A stretch of DNA of 34,974 nt from Novosphingobium sp. (GTDB taxonomy: Bacteria > Pseudomonadota > Alphaproteobacteria > Sphingomonadales > Sphingomonadaceae). Positions 24,566 to 33,266 of this stretch are shown piece by piece; the first letter of the stretch is position 1, and every line of letters starts with the position of its first letter. The DNA lies in contig JAGREQ010000001.1 of the NCBI GenBank assembly GCA_020446465.1, positions 1 to 34,974 of the forward strand. The letters are read 5' to 3'. The position numbers and the translations under genes were made by a program. A model generated the notes under the pieces. The model saw only the letters and a list, made by a program, of their open reading frames with translations. It was not told where the DNA came from and made no database searches.

Positions 24566-26695
24566 GTGAATAGACACGCTGGTTTTTCGGCGATTGCCGC
24601 AGTGGCATTGGCGCTTACCGCATCGGGATGCTCGAACTCGTCAGCCGCGTCGGGGGAAGCAGCCTGGGACAAGTTGCAGGAACTGGTCGCAGACCCAGGC
24701 GACTGGGTAACTTATGGCGGCACTTTCGATGAACAGCGTTTCAGCCCGCTCGACCAGATCACGGATGCGAACATAGGCGGCCTTGGTCTTGCATGGTCGC
24801 ATGAATTTGACACCAACAGGGCGCAGCAATCGACCCCGCTCGAATACCAGGGCGTCATCTATGTCACCACTGCATGGTCCAAGGTGTTCGCTCTCGAAGC
24901 CAAAAGCGGCAAAGTGCTGTGGAGCTACGACCCCGAAGTCCCTCGCGAATTTGGGGCCAAGGGTTGCTGCGACGTCGGCAATCGCGGTGCGGCAATCTAC
25001 GACGGCAAACTCTATTTCGGTGCATTCGACGGACGCCTGATCGCGCTGGACATCAAGACCGGCAAGCCAGTGTGGTCAGTCGTCACGGTTGATCAGAGCA
25101 AGACCTATACCATCACTGGCGCACCGCGTATCGTGAAAGGGAAGGTGGTCATCGGTAATGGCGGCGCGGAACTCGGCGCCCGCGGCTATGTGACGGCCTA
25201 CGATGCCCAGACAGGAAAGCAGGTATGGCGCTTCTATACTGTGCCCGGCAACCCGGCGGATGGTCCTGATAACGCGGCGTCCGACAAGGTTCTGGCCGAA
25301 AAAGCGGACAAGACATGGTTCGGCGATTACTGGAAAACCGGCGGTGGCGGCACCGTCTGGGATACGATCGTTTACGACCGGGAACTCGACCAGCTCTATA
25401 TCGGCGTCGGCAATGGTAGCCCATGGAACCACAAGGTTCGTAGCGAGGGCAAAGGCGACAACCTCTTCCTTTCATCGATTGTCGCGCTGGACCCGGACAC
25501 GGGCGCGTATCGCTGGCACTATCAGGAAACCCCCGGCGATACCTGGGATTACACGGCAACCCAGGGCATCACGCTTGCCACGCTGAAAATCGACGGCGAG
25601 CCGCGCAAAGTGCTGATGCACGCGCCGAAGAACGGCTTTTTCTTCGTAATCGACCGCAAGGACGGCAAACTGCTGTCCGCCAGGAACTTCGTCAAGGTAA
25701 ACTGGGCAACCGGCTACGACCTCAAGACTGGTCGCCCGATCGAAGACCCCAAAGCGCGCTATGAAGGGGCCGCCTATGTCGCAGTCCCCGGCGCGGTTGG
25801 CGCCCACAACTGGCAGCCGATGGCCTTCAGCCCCAAAACGGGCCTCGTCTATATTCCGGCCAACAACGTGCTGTTTGGTTATGAAGACCCGACGGAAAAA
25901 TTCGAGGTTCGCCCCGGTCGCTGGAATCTGGGGCTGAAATTCAAGGATACGTCACCGCCCGACGATCCCAAAGCCTTCCAGAGTGTTCGCGACAGGCTTA
26001 GTGGCCGACTGGTCGCATGGAATCCTGTCCTGCAGAAGGAAGCGTGGGGCTTCGATTATTCCGAACCTTGGAACGGCGGCGTTCTGACTACTGCGGGCAA
26101 CCTTGTGCTGCAAGGCGACACCAAGGGTAATCTGCGCGCGTTTTCAGCCGATAGCGGCAAGGTCGTCTGGTCAGCCAATCTGGGCATGGCCATCATGGCG
26201 CCGCCCGTATCGTTTCTGGTCGATGGCGAACAATATATCGCCGTGGCCGGGGGCTATGGCGGCGCCTATGCCCTCACCTCGTCCTACAACGACAGCCCGG
26301 CACCGCGCCCGAACGGAAGACTGTTCGTATTCAAGCTGGGCGGGAAAGCCAAATTGCCGGCGATCGCAAAGTTCGATGCCGGGCCAGCTAATCCCCCTGC
26401 CGAAAGTTTCAGCCCTGCCCAGGTCGCGCATGGCAAGGAACTGTTCGAACGTGACTGCTGGGTTTGCCATGGTTCTGGCGCAATTTCGAGCGGGGTTGTG
26501 CCCGATCTGCGCCGGGTCGGTTCGCTTACGAGCGCAGAAGCATGGAATGCAGTCGTCATTGGCGGCGCGCTGCAAGAACGCGGAATGATAAGCTTCAAAC
26601 AATATCTGTCTGCCAAAGACGCCGAAGACTTGCGCGCTTATGTCGCGGACCGCGCCAAGCTGTTGCAAAAACAGGAACGGGAGAGCAGCAAGTGA
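24566..26695 (+). CDS. PQQ-dependent quinohemoprotein alcohol dehydrogenase
   Basis: 709 residues from a GTG start, with GGGAGAGG at 24555-24562. The eight-bladed propeller is shown by repeated W-docking motifs (KVLWSYDPE, KPVWSV, KQVWRFYTVPGNP). The adjacent cysteines Cys134-Cys135 are the vicinal disulphide that contacts PQQ. GGTVWDT and GDTWDY fit the catalytic Asp region. A C-terminal cytochrome c domain has CWVCH at 631-635, with Met of RGMISF near 674 as probable sixth ligand. The fused haem domain makes it type II. The N-terminus has a hydrophobic core ending ALTASGC, so it may be a lipoprotein anchored through Cys22. It should oxidise a primary or secondary alcohol in the periplasm. 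Its stop overlaps the start of the esterase gene. Confidence 0.93.
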   Translation: MNRHAGFSAIAAVALALTASGCSNSSAASGEAAWDKLQELVADPGDWVTYGGTFDEQRFSPLDQITDANIGGLGLAWSHEFDTNRAQQSTPLEYQGVIYVTTAWSKVFALEAKSGKVLWSYDPEVPREFGAKGCCDVGNRGAAIYDGKLYFGAFDGRLIALDIKTGKPVWSVVTVDQSKTYTITGAPRIVKGKVVIGNGGAELGARGYVTAYDAQTGKQVWRFYTVPGNPADGPDNAASDKVLAEKADKTWFGDYWKTGGGGTVWDTIVYDRELDQLYIGVGNGSPWNHKVRSEGKGDNLFLSSIVALDPDTGAYRWHYQETPGDTWDYTATQGITLATLKIDGEPRKVLMHAPKNGFFFVIDRKDGKLLSARNFVKVNWATGYDLKTGRPIEDPKARYEGAAYVAVPGAVGAHNWQPMAFSPKTGLVYIPANNVLFGYEDPTEKFEVRPGRWNLGLKFKDTSPPDDPKAFQSVRDRLSGRLVAWNPVLQKEAWGFDYSEPWNGGVLTTAGNLVLQGDTKGNLRAFSADSGKVVWSANLGMAIMAPPVSFLVDGEQYIAVAGGYGGAYALTSSYNDSPAPRPNGRLFVFKLGGKAKLPAIAKFDAGPANPPAESFSPAQVAHGKELFERDCWVCHGSGAISSGVVPDLRRVGSLTSAEAWNAVVIGGALQERGMISFKQYLSAKDAEDLRAYVADRAKLLQKQERESSK

Positions 26696-27651
26696 CCGAA
26701 CCCTTTGTCCTGCCGGAAACGGCTGCGGTGATTGAACTTCTCAATGCTCAGGAAGGCCCGCACCTTTCCGAATTGCCTGCGGCCGATATGCGTGCTGTTT
26801 ATCTCCAGCTTGGAGAGGCATTCGATGAGCCTGCCGATTCAACTGTAAGGACCGCAGACTTTGTCGGGGATGGCATACCGCTGCGCGCCTATTTCCCGAA
26901 CAAGGCGCAAGCAGGGCCAGTAATCGTTTACATGCATGGCGGTGGATGGGTGATCGGCGATCTGGAGAGCCATCATTCTGTCTGTGCACAGATGGCGTTG
27001 ATTTCAGGTATGCGCGTCGTCTCTGTCGATTACCGGCTGGCGCCGGAACACCCCTTCCCGGCGGCGCACGATGATTGCCTCGCGGCTGCCCGCTTTGTCG
27101 CAAGCAGCCCAGCCGAACTGGAAGCACCTGTTACCGGGATTGCCGTTGCAGGTGACAGCGCAGGCGGAAACCTTGCGTTTCATGTCGCCGCGACTCTGGG
27201 AGCCGGTGGCGTGCTTGCACAGCTCCTGATTTACCCGGTTGGCGATTGCACCAGTCCAGAGGCCGGGTCGTACAAGGATTTCGAGGAGGGTTACCTCCTC
27301 GACCGTCGGCTCATGGACCGTTTCATAACGGATTACCTGCCCACCGACGATGTGAGGAAACATCGGGCCGCATCGCCCTTGCTCTACCCGCTCCCCACGG
27401 ATTTACCGCCAACCGTAATCATGACGGCTGGCCTCGACCCCTTGCGTGATCAGGGCCGAGCCTTGGCGGCTCATCTCCCCCAGCAGGGCGTTGAAGTTCA
27501 TTTCCTTGAGGCCGCAGGGCTTATTCATGGTATTGCGACAATGCGAAAAGCTTTCCCCACGGGCGACCACATTATCGTCCGGGCGGTCGGGCTGTTTGCC
27601 GATGCAATAGATAACAGGCAATCAAACGAACGAGAGGAGTTTAAGGCGTGA
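26692..27651 (+). CDS. Alpha/beta hydrolase, HSL family esterase, second copy
   Basis: 319 residues. The oxyanion motif HGGGW is at 82-86, the nucleophile elbow GDSAGG at 154-159 with Ser156, the acid is the Asp of TAGLDPLRDQG and the base the His of GLIHGIA. DYRLAPEHPFPAA is the family block. The GTG start at 26692 overlaps the previous stop (GTGA), and GGGAG 8 bases upstream supports it; the frame is open upstream but inside the dehydrogenase. Its own stop overlaps the next GTG in the same way, so the three genes are translationally coupled. It should cleave an ester or lactone, the expected product of a Baeyer-Villiger step. It keeps a canonical HGGG, unlike the copy at 692-1582. Confidence 0.94.
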   Translation: MTEPFVLPETAAVIELLNAQEGPHLSELPAADMRAVYLQLGEAFDEPADSTVRTADFVGDGIPLRAYFPNKAQAGPVIVYMHGGGWVIGDLESHHSVCAQMALISGMRVVSVDYRLAPEHPFPAAHDDCLAAARFVASSPAELEAPVTGIAVAGDSAGGNLAFHVAATLGAGGVLAQLLIYPVGDCTSPEAGSYKDFEEGYLLDRRLMDRFITDYLPTDDVRKHRAASPLLYPLPTDLPPTVIMTAGLDPLRDQGRALAAHLPQQGVEVHFLEAAGLIHGIATMRKAFPTGDHIIVRAVGLFADAIDNRQSNEREEFKA

Positions 27652-29075
27652 GAGATTACCTTCAATTTTATATCGACGGTGCGTGGGTTGATCCGGCACA
27701 GCCGCGTCAGCTTGACGTCATCAATCCAGCGACCGAGGAAGTGGCAGGCCATATCAGCCTCGGCAGCGGTGAGGACGTGGACCGCGCTGTCAAAGCGGCG
27801 CGTCGCGCATTTGAAAGCTTCGGCCGCAGTTCGAAAGCCGAACGCCTCGAACTTCTGGACTCGATCATCGCAGCATATCAGGCCCGTGAAAATGACCTTG
27901 CCGATGCTGTGCGCGAGGAAATGGGCGCTCCCGCAGGGTTGGCGATGGAGGCCCATGTGCCTTTGGGTCTGGCCCATTTTTCCACGGCGCGAGCGATACT
28001 CGAAAATTTCGATCCCGATGTCCAGATGGGCAGCACGCGCCTGACGGAGGAACCGATCGGGGTGGTCGCAATGATCACGCCCTGGAACTGGCCTATCAAC
28101 CAGATTTCCTGCAAGGTCGCACCCGCGCTCGCCGTTGGCTGCACGATGGTTTTGAAACCGTCGGAAGTTGCACCTTTCAGCGGGCAGATCTTTACGGAGA
28201 TCATGCACACCGCTGGTGTTCCTGCCGGGGTTTACAACATGATCAACGGGGATGGTCCGGGCGTGGGGTCAGCGCTTTCGTGCCACCCGGATGTAGACAT
28301 GGTGTCCTTCACCGGCTCCACCCGCGCCGGTATTGAAGTTGCCCGCAATGCGGCCCCGACGGTCAAACGCGTGCATCAGGAACTGGGCGGAAAGTCTGCA
28401 AACATCATCCTTGCCGATGCTGATCTGGCTGCATCAGTGCGGCAGGGCGTTCAGGCTGTGACGATGAACAGCGGGCAGACCTGCAACGCGCCGACACGTA
28501 TGCTGGTCCCTGCTGCGCGCATGGCAGAGGCTGGCGAGGTCGCCCGCCAGGCAGCCACAGAGCTGAAGGCGGGCGACCCTACCGGCGAAGTTGATCTTGG
28601 CCCTGTTGTTTCCGAAGTTCAGTGGAACCGTATCCAGACCCTGATCCAGAAGGGAATCAGCGAAGGCGCGACGCTGGTCGCGGGCGGCCCTGGCCGACCG
28701 GAAGGACTGAACAAGGGATATTACGTCCGGCCCACGGTCTTTGCCGACGTCAATAACCAGATGGCGATTGCACGGGAGGAAATTTTCGGTCCGGTTCTGG
28801 TCATGATTGGCTATGACGACGAAGAGGACGCCATTGCGATCGCAAACGACACACCATACGGCCTTGCAGGGTATGTCCAGACAGGCGATATCGACCATGG
28901 GCGCGCGGTTGCATCTCGCATTCGTGCCGGTCAGGTGGCGCTGAACTATGCTCCACTTGATTTTGCAGCCCCGTTTGGCGGTTACAAACAGTCAGGCAAC
29001 GGGCGCGAATGGGGTGAACACGCCTTCCATGAATTCATGGAGGCAAAGGCCATCCTCGGCTTCGCGCCAGCATAA
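27648..29075 (+). CDS. NAD(P)-dependent aldehyde dehydrogenase
   Basis: 475 residues, normal for the ALDH superfamily. Catalytic residues are in place: Asn147 in PWNWP, Glu245 in ELGGKS and Cys279 in NSGQTCN. The cofactor turn is FTGSTRAG at 221-228 and the EEIFGPVL block follows. It starts with GTG at 27648, overlapping the esterase stop (GTGA), with GAGAGGAG about 8 bases upstream. In this operon it most likely oxidises the aldehyde made by the quinohemoprotein from the freed alcohol to a carboxylic acid, which the next enzyme can activate. If the dehydrogenase acts in the periplasm, the aldehyde must cross the inner membrane first. Confidence 0.95.
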   Translation: MRDYLQFYIDGAWVDPAQPRQLDVINPATEEVAGHISLGSGEDVDRAVKAARRAFESFGRSSKAERLELLDSIIAAYQARENDLADAVREEMGAPAGLAMEAHVPLGLAHFSTARAILENFDPDVQMGSTRLTEEPIGVVAMITPWNWPINQISCKVAPALAVGCTMVLKPSEVAPFSGQIFTEIMHTAGVPAGVYNMINGDGPGVGSALSCHPDVDMVSFTGSTRAGIEVARNAAPTVKRVHQELGGKSANIILADADLAASVRQGVQAVTMNSGQTCNAPTRMLVPAARMAEAGEVARQAATELKAGDPTGEVDLGPVVSEVQWNRIQTLIQKGISEGATLVAGGPGRPEGLNKGYYVRPTVFADVNNQMAIAREEIFGPVLVMIGYDDEEDAIAIANDTPYGLAGYVQTGDIDHGRAVASRIRAGQVALNYAPLDFAAPFGGYKQSGNGREWGEHAFHEFMEAKAILGFAPA

Positions 29076-29099
29076 AATCGCAGGTTGGGAGCGGTATTG

Positions 29100-30635
29100 A
29101 TGAGTTCAGTTGCACAGGCCCGTGCGGGTTCGATCGGCGATGCCCTTAGCCGGTCAGTCGCGCGCAGGGGGAACAGCCCTGCAATCGCTTTTGGCGAGCG
29201 GACCTGGACTTATGCCGAGATCAATACCGCTGCCGACCGGGTTGCCGGGCTGCTACACGCACAAGGCATCCGCAAAGGGGATCGGGTGGCCGCTTATGGT
29301 CGTAATTCCGATGCCTATTTCCTCGGTTGGCTAGGGTGTCTGCGGTCTGGCGCCATCCATGTGCCCATCAACTACGCGCTGACCGGAGATGAACTGACCT
29401 ATATCCTGCAGCAATCCGAAGCGCGGGCGTTGCTGTTCGACATTGCCCTGCAAGACAATGTCGATGCGGTAGTGAAGAATACCAGCGTGGAGATTATGGT
29501 CCCGTTCATCGCGGAGGGAGGAAGCGACGTGCTGAGCGCGGCACTGTCGCACCCTCCTATCCCCGAAGTGCCGGTTATCGGGACCGAGGATCTGGCGCAG
29601 ATCATGTACACATCGGGTACGACCTCGCGGCCAAAAGGCGCCATGATGAGCCACGGCGCAATGATGTTCCAATACGCATCCTGCCTGCACGGCCTCGACT
29701 TCAAAGAGGATGATCGCAGCCTCAGCGCACTTCCGCTTTACCATACCGCCCAACTCCATGCCTTTCTGATGCCCCAGATAATATCCGGGTCTTTCAGCCG
29801 CATTCTGGTTTCGCCGGAACCTGCAGAGGTGCTGCGATGCATGGAGGAGGAAGGGATCACCAGCTTCTTTGCACCGCCTACCGTATGGGTCAGCTTGCTG
29901 CGTCACCCGGATTTCGATCAGCGCGACCTCGGCAAGCTGCACAAGCTGTATTATGGCGCTTCGATCATGCCCGAACCGGTGCTGCAGGACATTCGCCAGC
30001 GTCTCCCGCAGGCAGGGCTATATAATGTTTATGGGCAGACCGAAATTGCGCCCGTCGCAACCATCCTTTCGCCCGAAGAACATGAGGAACGCCCGACATC
30101 GGCCGGGCGCCCCGCCCTGTTCGTCGAAAGCCGGATCGTCGATGAGGAAATGAACGAAGTTGCACCGGGCACGCTCGGAGAAATCGTCCATCGCTCACCC
30201 CAATTGCTGAGCGGCTATTGGGGCAAGCCGGCGGAGACGCAGGAAGCCTTTCACGGAGGATGGTTCCATTCGGGTGATCTGGGATACCGTGACGAAGCCG
30301 GCTATTTCTATGTCGTGGATCGTATCAAGGACGTTATCAATACCGGGGGAGTTCTGGTTGCCAGCCGCGAGGTTGAAGAGGCGCTCTTCACCCACCCCTC
30401 TGTCTCAGAAGCTGCGGTCATCGCCTTGCCGGACCCCAAATGGATCGAAGCCATTACTGCGGTGGTAGTGCTGCGCTCCGGCGAGCAAGCTGAAGAATCG
30501 GCCATCATCGACCACTGCCGCACTCTCTTGGCCCCCTACAAGTTGCCCAAGCGCGTAGTCTTCATTGCCGACTTGCCACGCAACGCCAGCGGAAAGATAC
30601 TGAAGCGCGAACTGCGGGCCGAATTGCAGGAATAA
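29100..30635 (+). CDS. Acyl-CoA synthetase (ANL superfamily, AMP-forming)
   Basis: 511 residues. The ATP/AMP motif is YTSGTTSRPKGA (canonical P-loop with Ser-Arg-Pro). YHTAQLH and the YGQTEIAP motif follow, then GDLGYRDEAGYFYVVDRIKDVI at the hinge and PRNASGKILKRELR with the catalytic Lys near the C-terminus. The ATG at 29100 is chosen because GGGAG at 29087-29091 lies 8 bases upstream. It follows the aldehyde dehydrogenase by 24 bases as last gene of the operon. It forms a CoA thioester from a fatty, dicarboxylic or aromatic acid; the chain type is not predictable. The product would enter beta-oxidation encoded elsewhere. Confidence 0.94.
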   Translation: MSSVAQARAGSIGDALSRSVARRGNSPAIAFGERTWTYAEINTAADRVAGLLHAQGIRKGDRVAAYGRNSDAYFLGWLGCLRSGAIHVPINYALTGDELTYILQQSEARALLFDIALQDNVDAVVKNTSVEIMVPFIAEGGSDVLSAALSHPPIPEVPVIGTEDLAQIMYTSGTTSRPKGAMMSHGAMMFQYASCLHGLDFKEDDRSLSALPLYHTAQLHAFLMPQIISGSFSRILVSPEPAEVLRCMEEEGITSFFAPPTVWVSLLRHPDFDQRDLGKLHKLYYGASIMPEPVLQDIRQRLPQAGLYNVYGQTEIAPVATILSPEEHEERPTSAGRPALFVESRIVDEEMNEVAPGTLGEIVHRSPQLLSGYWGKPAETQEAFHGGWFHSGDLGYRDEAGYFYVVDRIKDVINTGGVLVASREVEEALFTHPSVSEAAVIALPDPKWIEAITAVVVLRSGEQAEESAIIDHCRTLLAPYKLPKRVVFIADLPRNASGKILKRELRAELQE

Positions 30636-30773
30636 AGCCGGGCCGAAATCTGATTATCGGCTACAGCGATTGTTTGACCCCGGAGCTTGATGGCGCATTA
30701 TCCATGCAGGAATGGAAGGCTGCACCATGAGCAAACTCTCAGATAGAGCATTTCGAGAAAAAGTTGACAGGGT

Positions 30774-30848
30774 TTTTCGGCCAGGAAATGCGACCAATCA
30801 AAAGTCTACAGCGTTTCTTCGGATTCAACCTTTTCACGAAACGCTATA
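30774..30848. repeat. 75-bp palindromic intergenic repeat, copy 2 (inverted)
   Basis: The reverse complement of this stretch matches 5211-5285 at 69 of 75 positions by hand alignment. The left arm here is slightly decayed (TACAGCGTTTC at 30807-30817) and the right arm GAAACGCTATA (30838-30848) is perfect. A further degenerate arm in the opposite sense (TAGAGCATTTCGAG, 30744-30757) lies just outside. It sits between the convergent acyl-CoA synthetase and AraC genes. The rest of the gap 30636-30773 holds nothing I can identify. Confidence 0.85.
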
Positions 30849-30857
30849 GTGTGGGTG

Positions 30858-31871
30858 TTATCGCCGAGCGTCAAACGGTCTCGGTGCTTTCCTATCCAGC
30901 GCGTCAGGACCAGCAGATCTGCACTCAAACCGTTTGTACTCTGCCGGTGACATACCGAAATGTCGTTTGAAGGAACGGTTCAGATGTGACGAGTCGCAAT
31001 AGCCCGCACTATACGCGATTTCCGTGATTGTGCGGCCATTATGACGGTCACTGGCCAGCAGTCTGCGGGCCAACTCCAGCCGCTGTCGGGCGACAAATGC
31101 CGAAAATGTCTCTCCCGAATTGGAAAAAATCCTTTGAAGATAACGCAGGCTCACTCCCAGTGTATCAGCAACAGACCTGGGCGACACATGACCATGCTCA
31201 ATGCACCCCAGGATTTCCTGATGGGCATCGGAAAGTATTTTTGTCTGATATTGTGACAATCCGCTATCCAATGGCACTTCATTGTCAAAGCAAGCGAAGA
31301 TCAAATCCACCGACGCCTCAATAATCCGACGCCGCGCCGTAATCGACAAGTCGTCGATCACAAGATGCAAATTGTGTAAATGCCGTGCAAGCATCAGTCC
31401 TGCACTGTCCTTGCACGAAACGCGCTGGCCCAACGCCCCTTTTAGCGGCCCGATCCGTTGCTCTACAAATCTGGTCGGAATCCACAAAAGCTCAAACCGG
31501 CCATTGCCAACTGCGGTAAACTCGCTCGGTGTCATTGCGTCCCACAAAAGCAAATCACCGCGCGAAACCTCGATCGAAGGCCCTCCTTGGGAAAACGTCA
31601 ATTGCCCTTCGCGTTGATGGCTGACGCAAATATAATTACCCATGTCGCGACGCACATCAGAGGCATTGCGTTCACCGCGACACGGATCGAAGGCCATTTC
31701 ACCCAATATACATTCGGCAAACTTGCGGCGACGGATTCTGCCGCGAAACCCGGCAGAAGTACTGCTGAGTTTCCACGGAACATCCAGCCGATCAATCTCT
31801 TCGGAAAACTGCGCAGCATTCAACCCGTCAGAATTATAGTCCGGTTTTTTATCCTTCGTCGTTCTCGACAT
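30858..31871 (-). CDS. AraC-family transcriptional regulator with cupin-like N-terminal domain
   Basis: 337 residues. The N-terminal part (GRIRRRKFAECILGEMAF, then GNYICVSHQREGQLTFSQGG and VSRGDLLLWD) is the AraC-binding-like sensor domain seen in NphR/feaR-type regulators of aromatic catabolism. The C-terminal 100 residues hold two helix-turn-helices: VADTLGVSLRYLQRIF and ITEIAYSAGYCDSSHLNRSFKRHFGMSP. GAGAGGA about 10 bases before the ATG supports the start. It is divergent from the Rieske oxygenase gene. Its own minus-strand promoter is at 31905-31933 and a tandem repeat at 31939-31969 is the likely target. The oxygenase operon is its probable regulon (inference). Confidence 0.93.
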   Translation of the reverse strand: MSRTTKDKKPDYNSDGLNAAQFSEEIDRLDVPWKLSSTSAGFRGRIRRRKFAECILGEMAFDPCRGERNASDVRRDMGNYICVSHQREGQLTFSQGGPSIEVSRGDLLLWDAMTPSEFTAVGNGRFELLWIPTRFVEQRIGPLKGALGQRVSCKDSAGLMLARHLHNLHLVIDDLSITARRRIIEASVDLIFACFDNEVPLDSGLSQYQTKILSDAHQEILGCIEHGHVSPRSVADTLGVSLRYLQRIFSNSGETFSAFVARQRLELARRLLASDRHNGRTITEIAYSAGYCDSSHLNRSFKRHFGMSPAEYKRFECRSAGPDALDRKAPRPFDARR

Positions 31872-31904
31872 TTTTCACCATCCTCTCCCGAGACGGAACG
31901 CGAT

Positions 31905-31933
31905 TTATAATCTTCAGACCCGGTTTGTGGCAA
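31905..31933 (-). promoter_or_regulatory. Sigma70-like promoter of the AraC-family gene
   Basis: On the minus strand TTGCCA (31933-31928) and TTATAA (31910-31905) are separated by exactly 17 bases. Transcription would begin near 31898, giving a leader of about 27 bases before the ATG at 31871. The operator-like repeat starts 6 bases upstream of the -35 box, so a bound regulator could act on both directions. Confidence 0.5.
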
Positions 31934-31938
31934 TGCCA

Positions 31939-31969
31939 TGACGTGCATACTGGTTCTATCTGACATGCA
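31939..31969. promoter_or_regulatory. Direct repeat with 22-bp period, candidate AraC-type operator for the Rieske operon
   Basis: TGACGTGCA (31939-31947) recurs as TGACATGCA (31961-31969) with one difference. The 22-base period places both on one face of the helix. The pair is 71 to 101 bases upstream of the Rieske ATG and next to the AraC promoter. No good -35/-10 pair for the oxygenase is visible downstream, as expected for an activator-dependent promoter. Confidence 0.5.
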
Positions 31970-32039
31970 CATTTGTTCAATTCACACTGCAGAAAATCGG
32001 CTAAATGACTGCTTTGATTTCATTGCCGGAGCCGCATTC

Positions 32040-33266
32040 ATGAATATCGCAACCAACGTCTCTTTGCCAGCGCAAGGGTCCGACGCGCTGGGTATCGAAA
32101 AACTTCCTACCGACTTTTATGTTTGCGAAAATCACTATCGCAGTGAACTGGAAAACGTCTTCTCGAAATGCTGGTTGATGGTCGGACGCGAGACTGATCT
32201 CGCAAAATCAGGAGATTTTTTCACCTATAAAATCGACGCCCTGTCAGTCTCAATTATCGTTGTGCGCGGTAAGGATGGCATAATTCGCGCCTTTCGCAAC
32301 GCCTGCACGCACCGTGGCACGAAAATCGTAACTGAAGAGCGCGGGCGCCTTCGGGGCGGAATGATTTGCCCCTATCATGGCTGGGCGTTTGGACTTGACG
32401 GGGATTTGCTCAACGTTCCCGACGAGGAAACATTCGGCTGCCTGGATAAAGACAATGAAGGCTTGCACACGGTTTCTCTCGACAAGTGGGGCGGCTTCAT
32501 TTTCATCAATCTTGATCCGCACCCCCAATGGTCGCTGAAAGAGTATCTTGCTCCTTTGGGTGAAGACCTCATCAAATATGTTGGCGACGAACAGTGGACG
32601 TGGAGTTTCGGGTGGAAGTCTCGCGTCAAATCCAATTGGAAAAGCCCGGTGGACGCACAAGTCGAGGGATACCATATCACATATGGTCATCGCCGTACGA
32701 TTTCTCGTAACGTGACGGCCGAAACCACCCGCCCCTACATCAATCCCGGTTCTATCGGCGTTCCAGGAGGGCATCATCTGTTCCGGCCCGAAAAGCTGGG
32801 CGAGCAGACACCCATCGGGTTGCTGGCAGCTCGATACGGCGCAACGTCGCTCTATGCGGAACCGGAGAAGGAATTCGCAGCCAACAATTTCGACCAGCTT
32901 GCATTCAGCCAACATCCCCGCTGGATACTTGACGGATACCTTCTATTTCCCAACACTGTTCTGTTCGTCCAGAAAGGGCAATTGTTCATTCAGCGAACAT
33001 TACCATTGTCGCCGCACGAATGTCTCTGGGAAGTGGATTTCTATCATAGCGAAAAACCACAGAAATTCGGTGAAAAGTTCAACCATGAACAAGGTCGAAT
33101 CCAAATTCGTGACGTTTTGAGCGAAGATCTCAAAATCGTCGAAGGCATTCAGGAAAATTACCGGTCAGGGGCAATCAAAGAAATGAATTTGTCTCGGCAA
33201 GAAGTGATTATTCGGGCTTATTACCATTCAATACGACAATTTGTCGAAGAAGGGTCATCACGATGA
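32040..33266 (+). CDS. Rieske non-haem iron oxygenase, large (alpha) subunit
   Basis: 408 residues. The Rieske [2Fe-2S] ligands are Cys89, His91, Cys110 and His113 (CTH...CPYHGW). The mononuclear iron site has His212 and His217 in EGYHITYGH. Glu209 stands where most ring-hydroxylating dioxygenases have the bridging Asp; Glu at this place is known from carnitine- and betaine-type Rieske oxygenases. ATG at 32040 is chosen because GGAG lies 8 bases upstream; an in-frame ATG at 31938 would run across the operator. No small beta subunit, ferredoxin or reductase gene is in the window, so electron partners must come from elsewhere. It is divergent from an AraC regulator and coupled to a small gene by ATGA overlap. 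Confidence 0.92.
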   Translation: MNIATNVSLPAQGSDALGIEKLPTDFYVCENHYRSELENVFSKCWLMVGRETDLAKSGDFFTYKIDALSVSIIVVRGKDGIIRAFRNACTHRGTKIVTEERGRLRGGMICPYHGWAFGLDGDLLNVPDEETFGCLDKDNEGLHTVSLDKWGGFIFINLDPHPQWSLKEYLAPLGEDLIKYVGDEQWTWSFGWKSRVKSNWKSPVDAQVEGYHITYGHRRTISRNVTAETTRPYINPGSIGVPGGHHLFRPEKLGEQTPIGLLAARYGATSLYAEPEKEFAANNFDQLAFSQHPRWILDGYLLFPNTVLFVQKGQLFIQRTLPLSPHECLWEVDFYHSEKPQKFGEKFNHEQGRIQIRDVLSEDLKIVEGIQENYRSGAIKEMNLSRQEVIIRAYYHSIRQFVEEGSSR

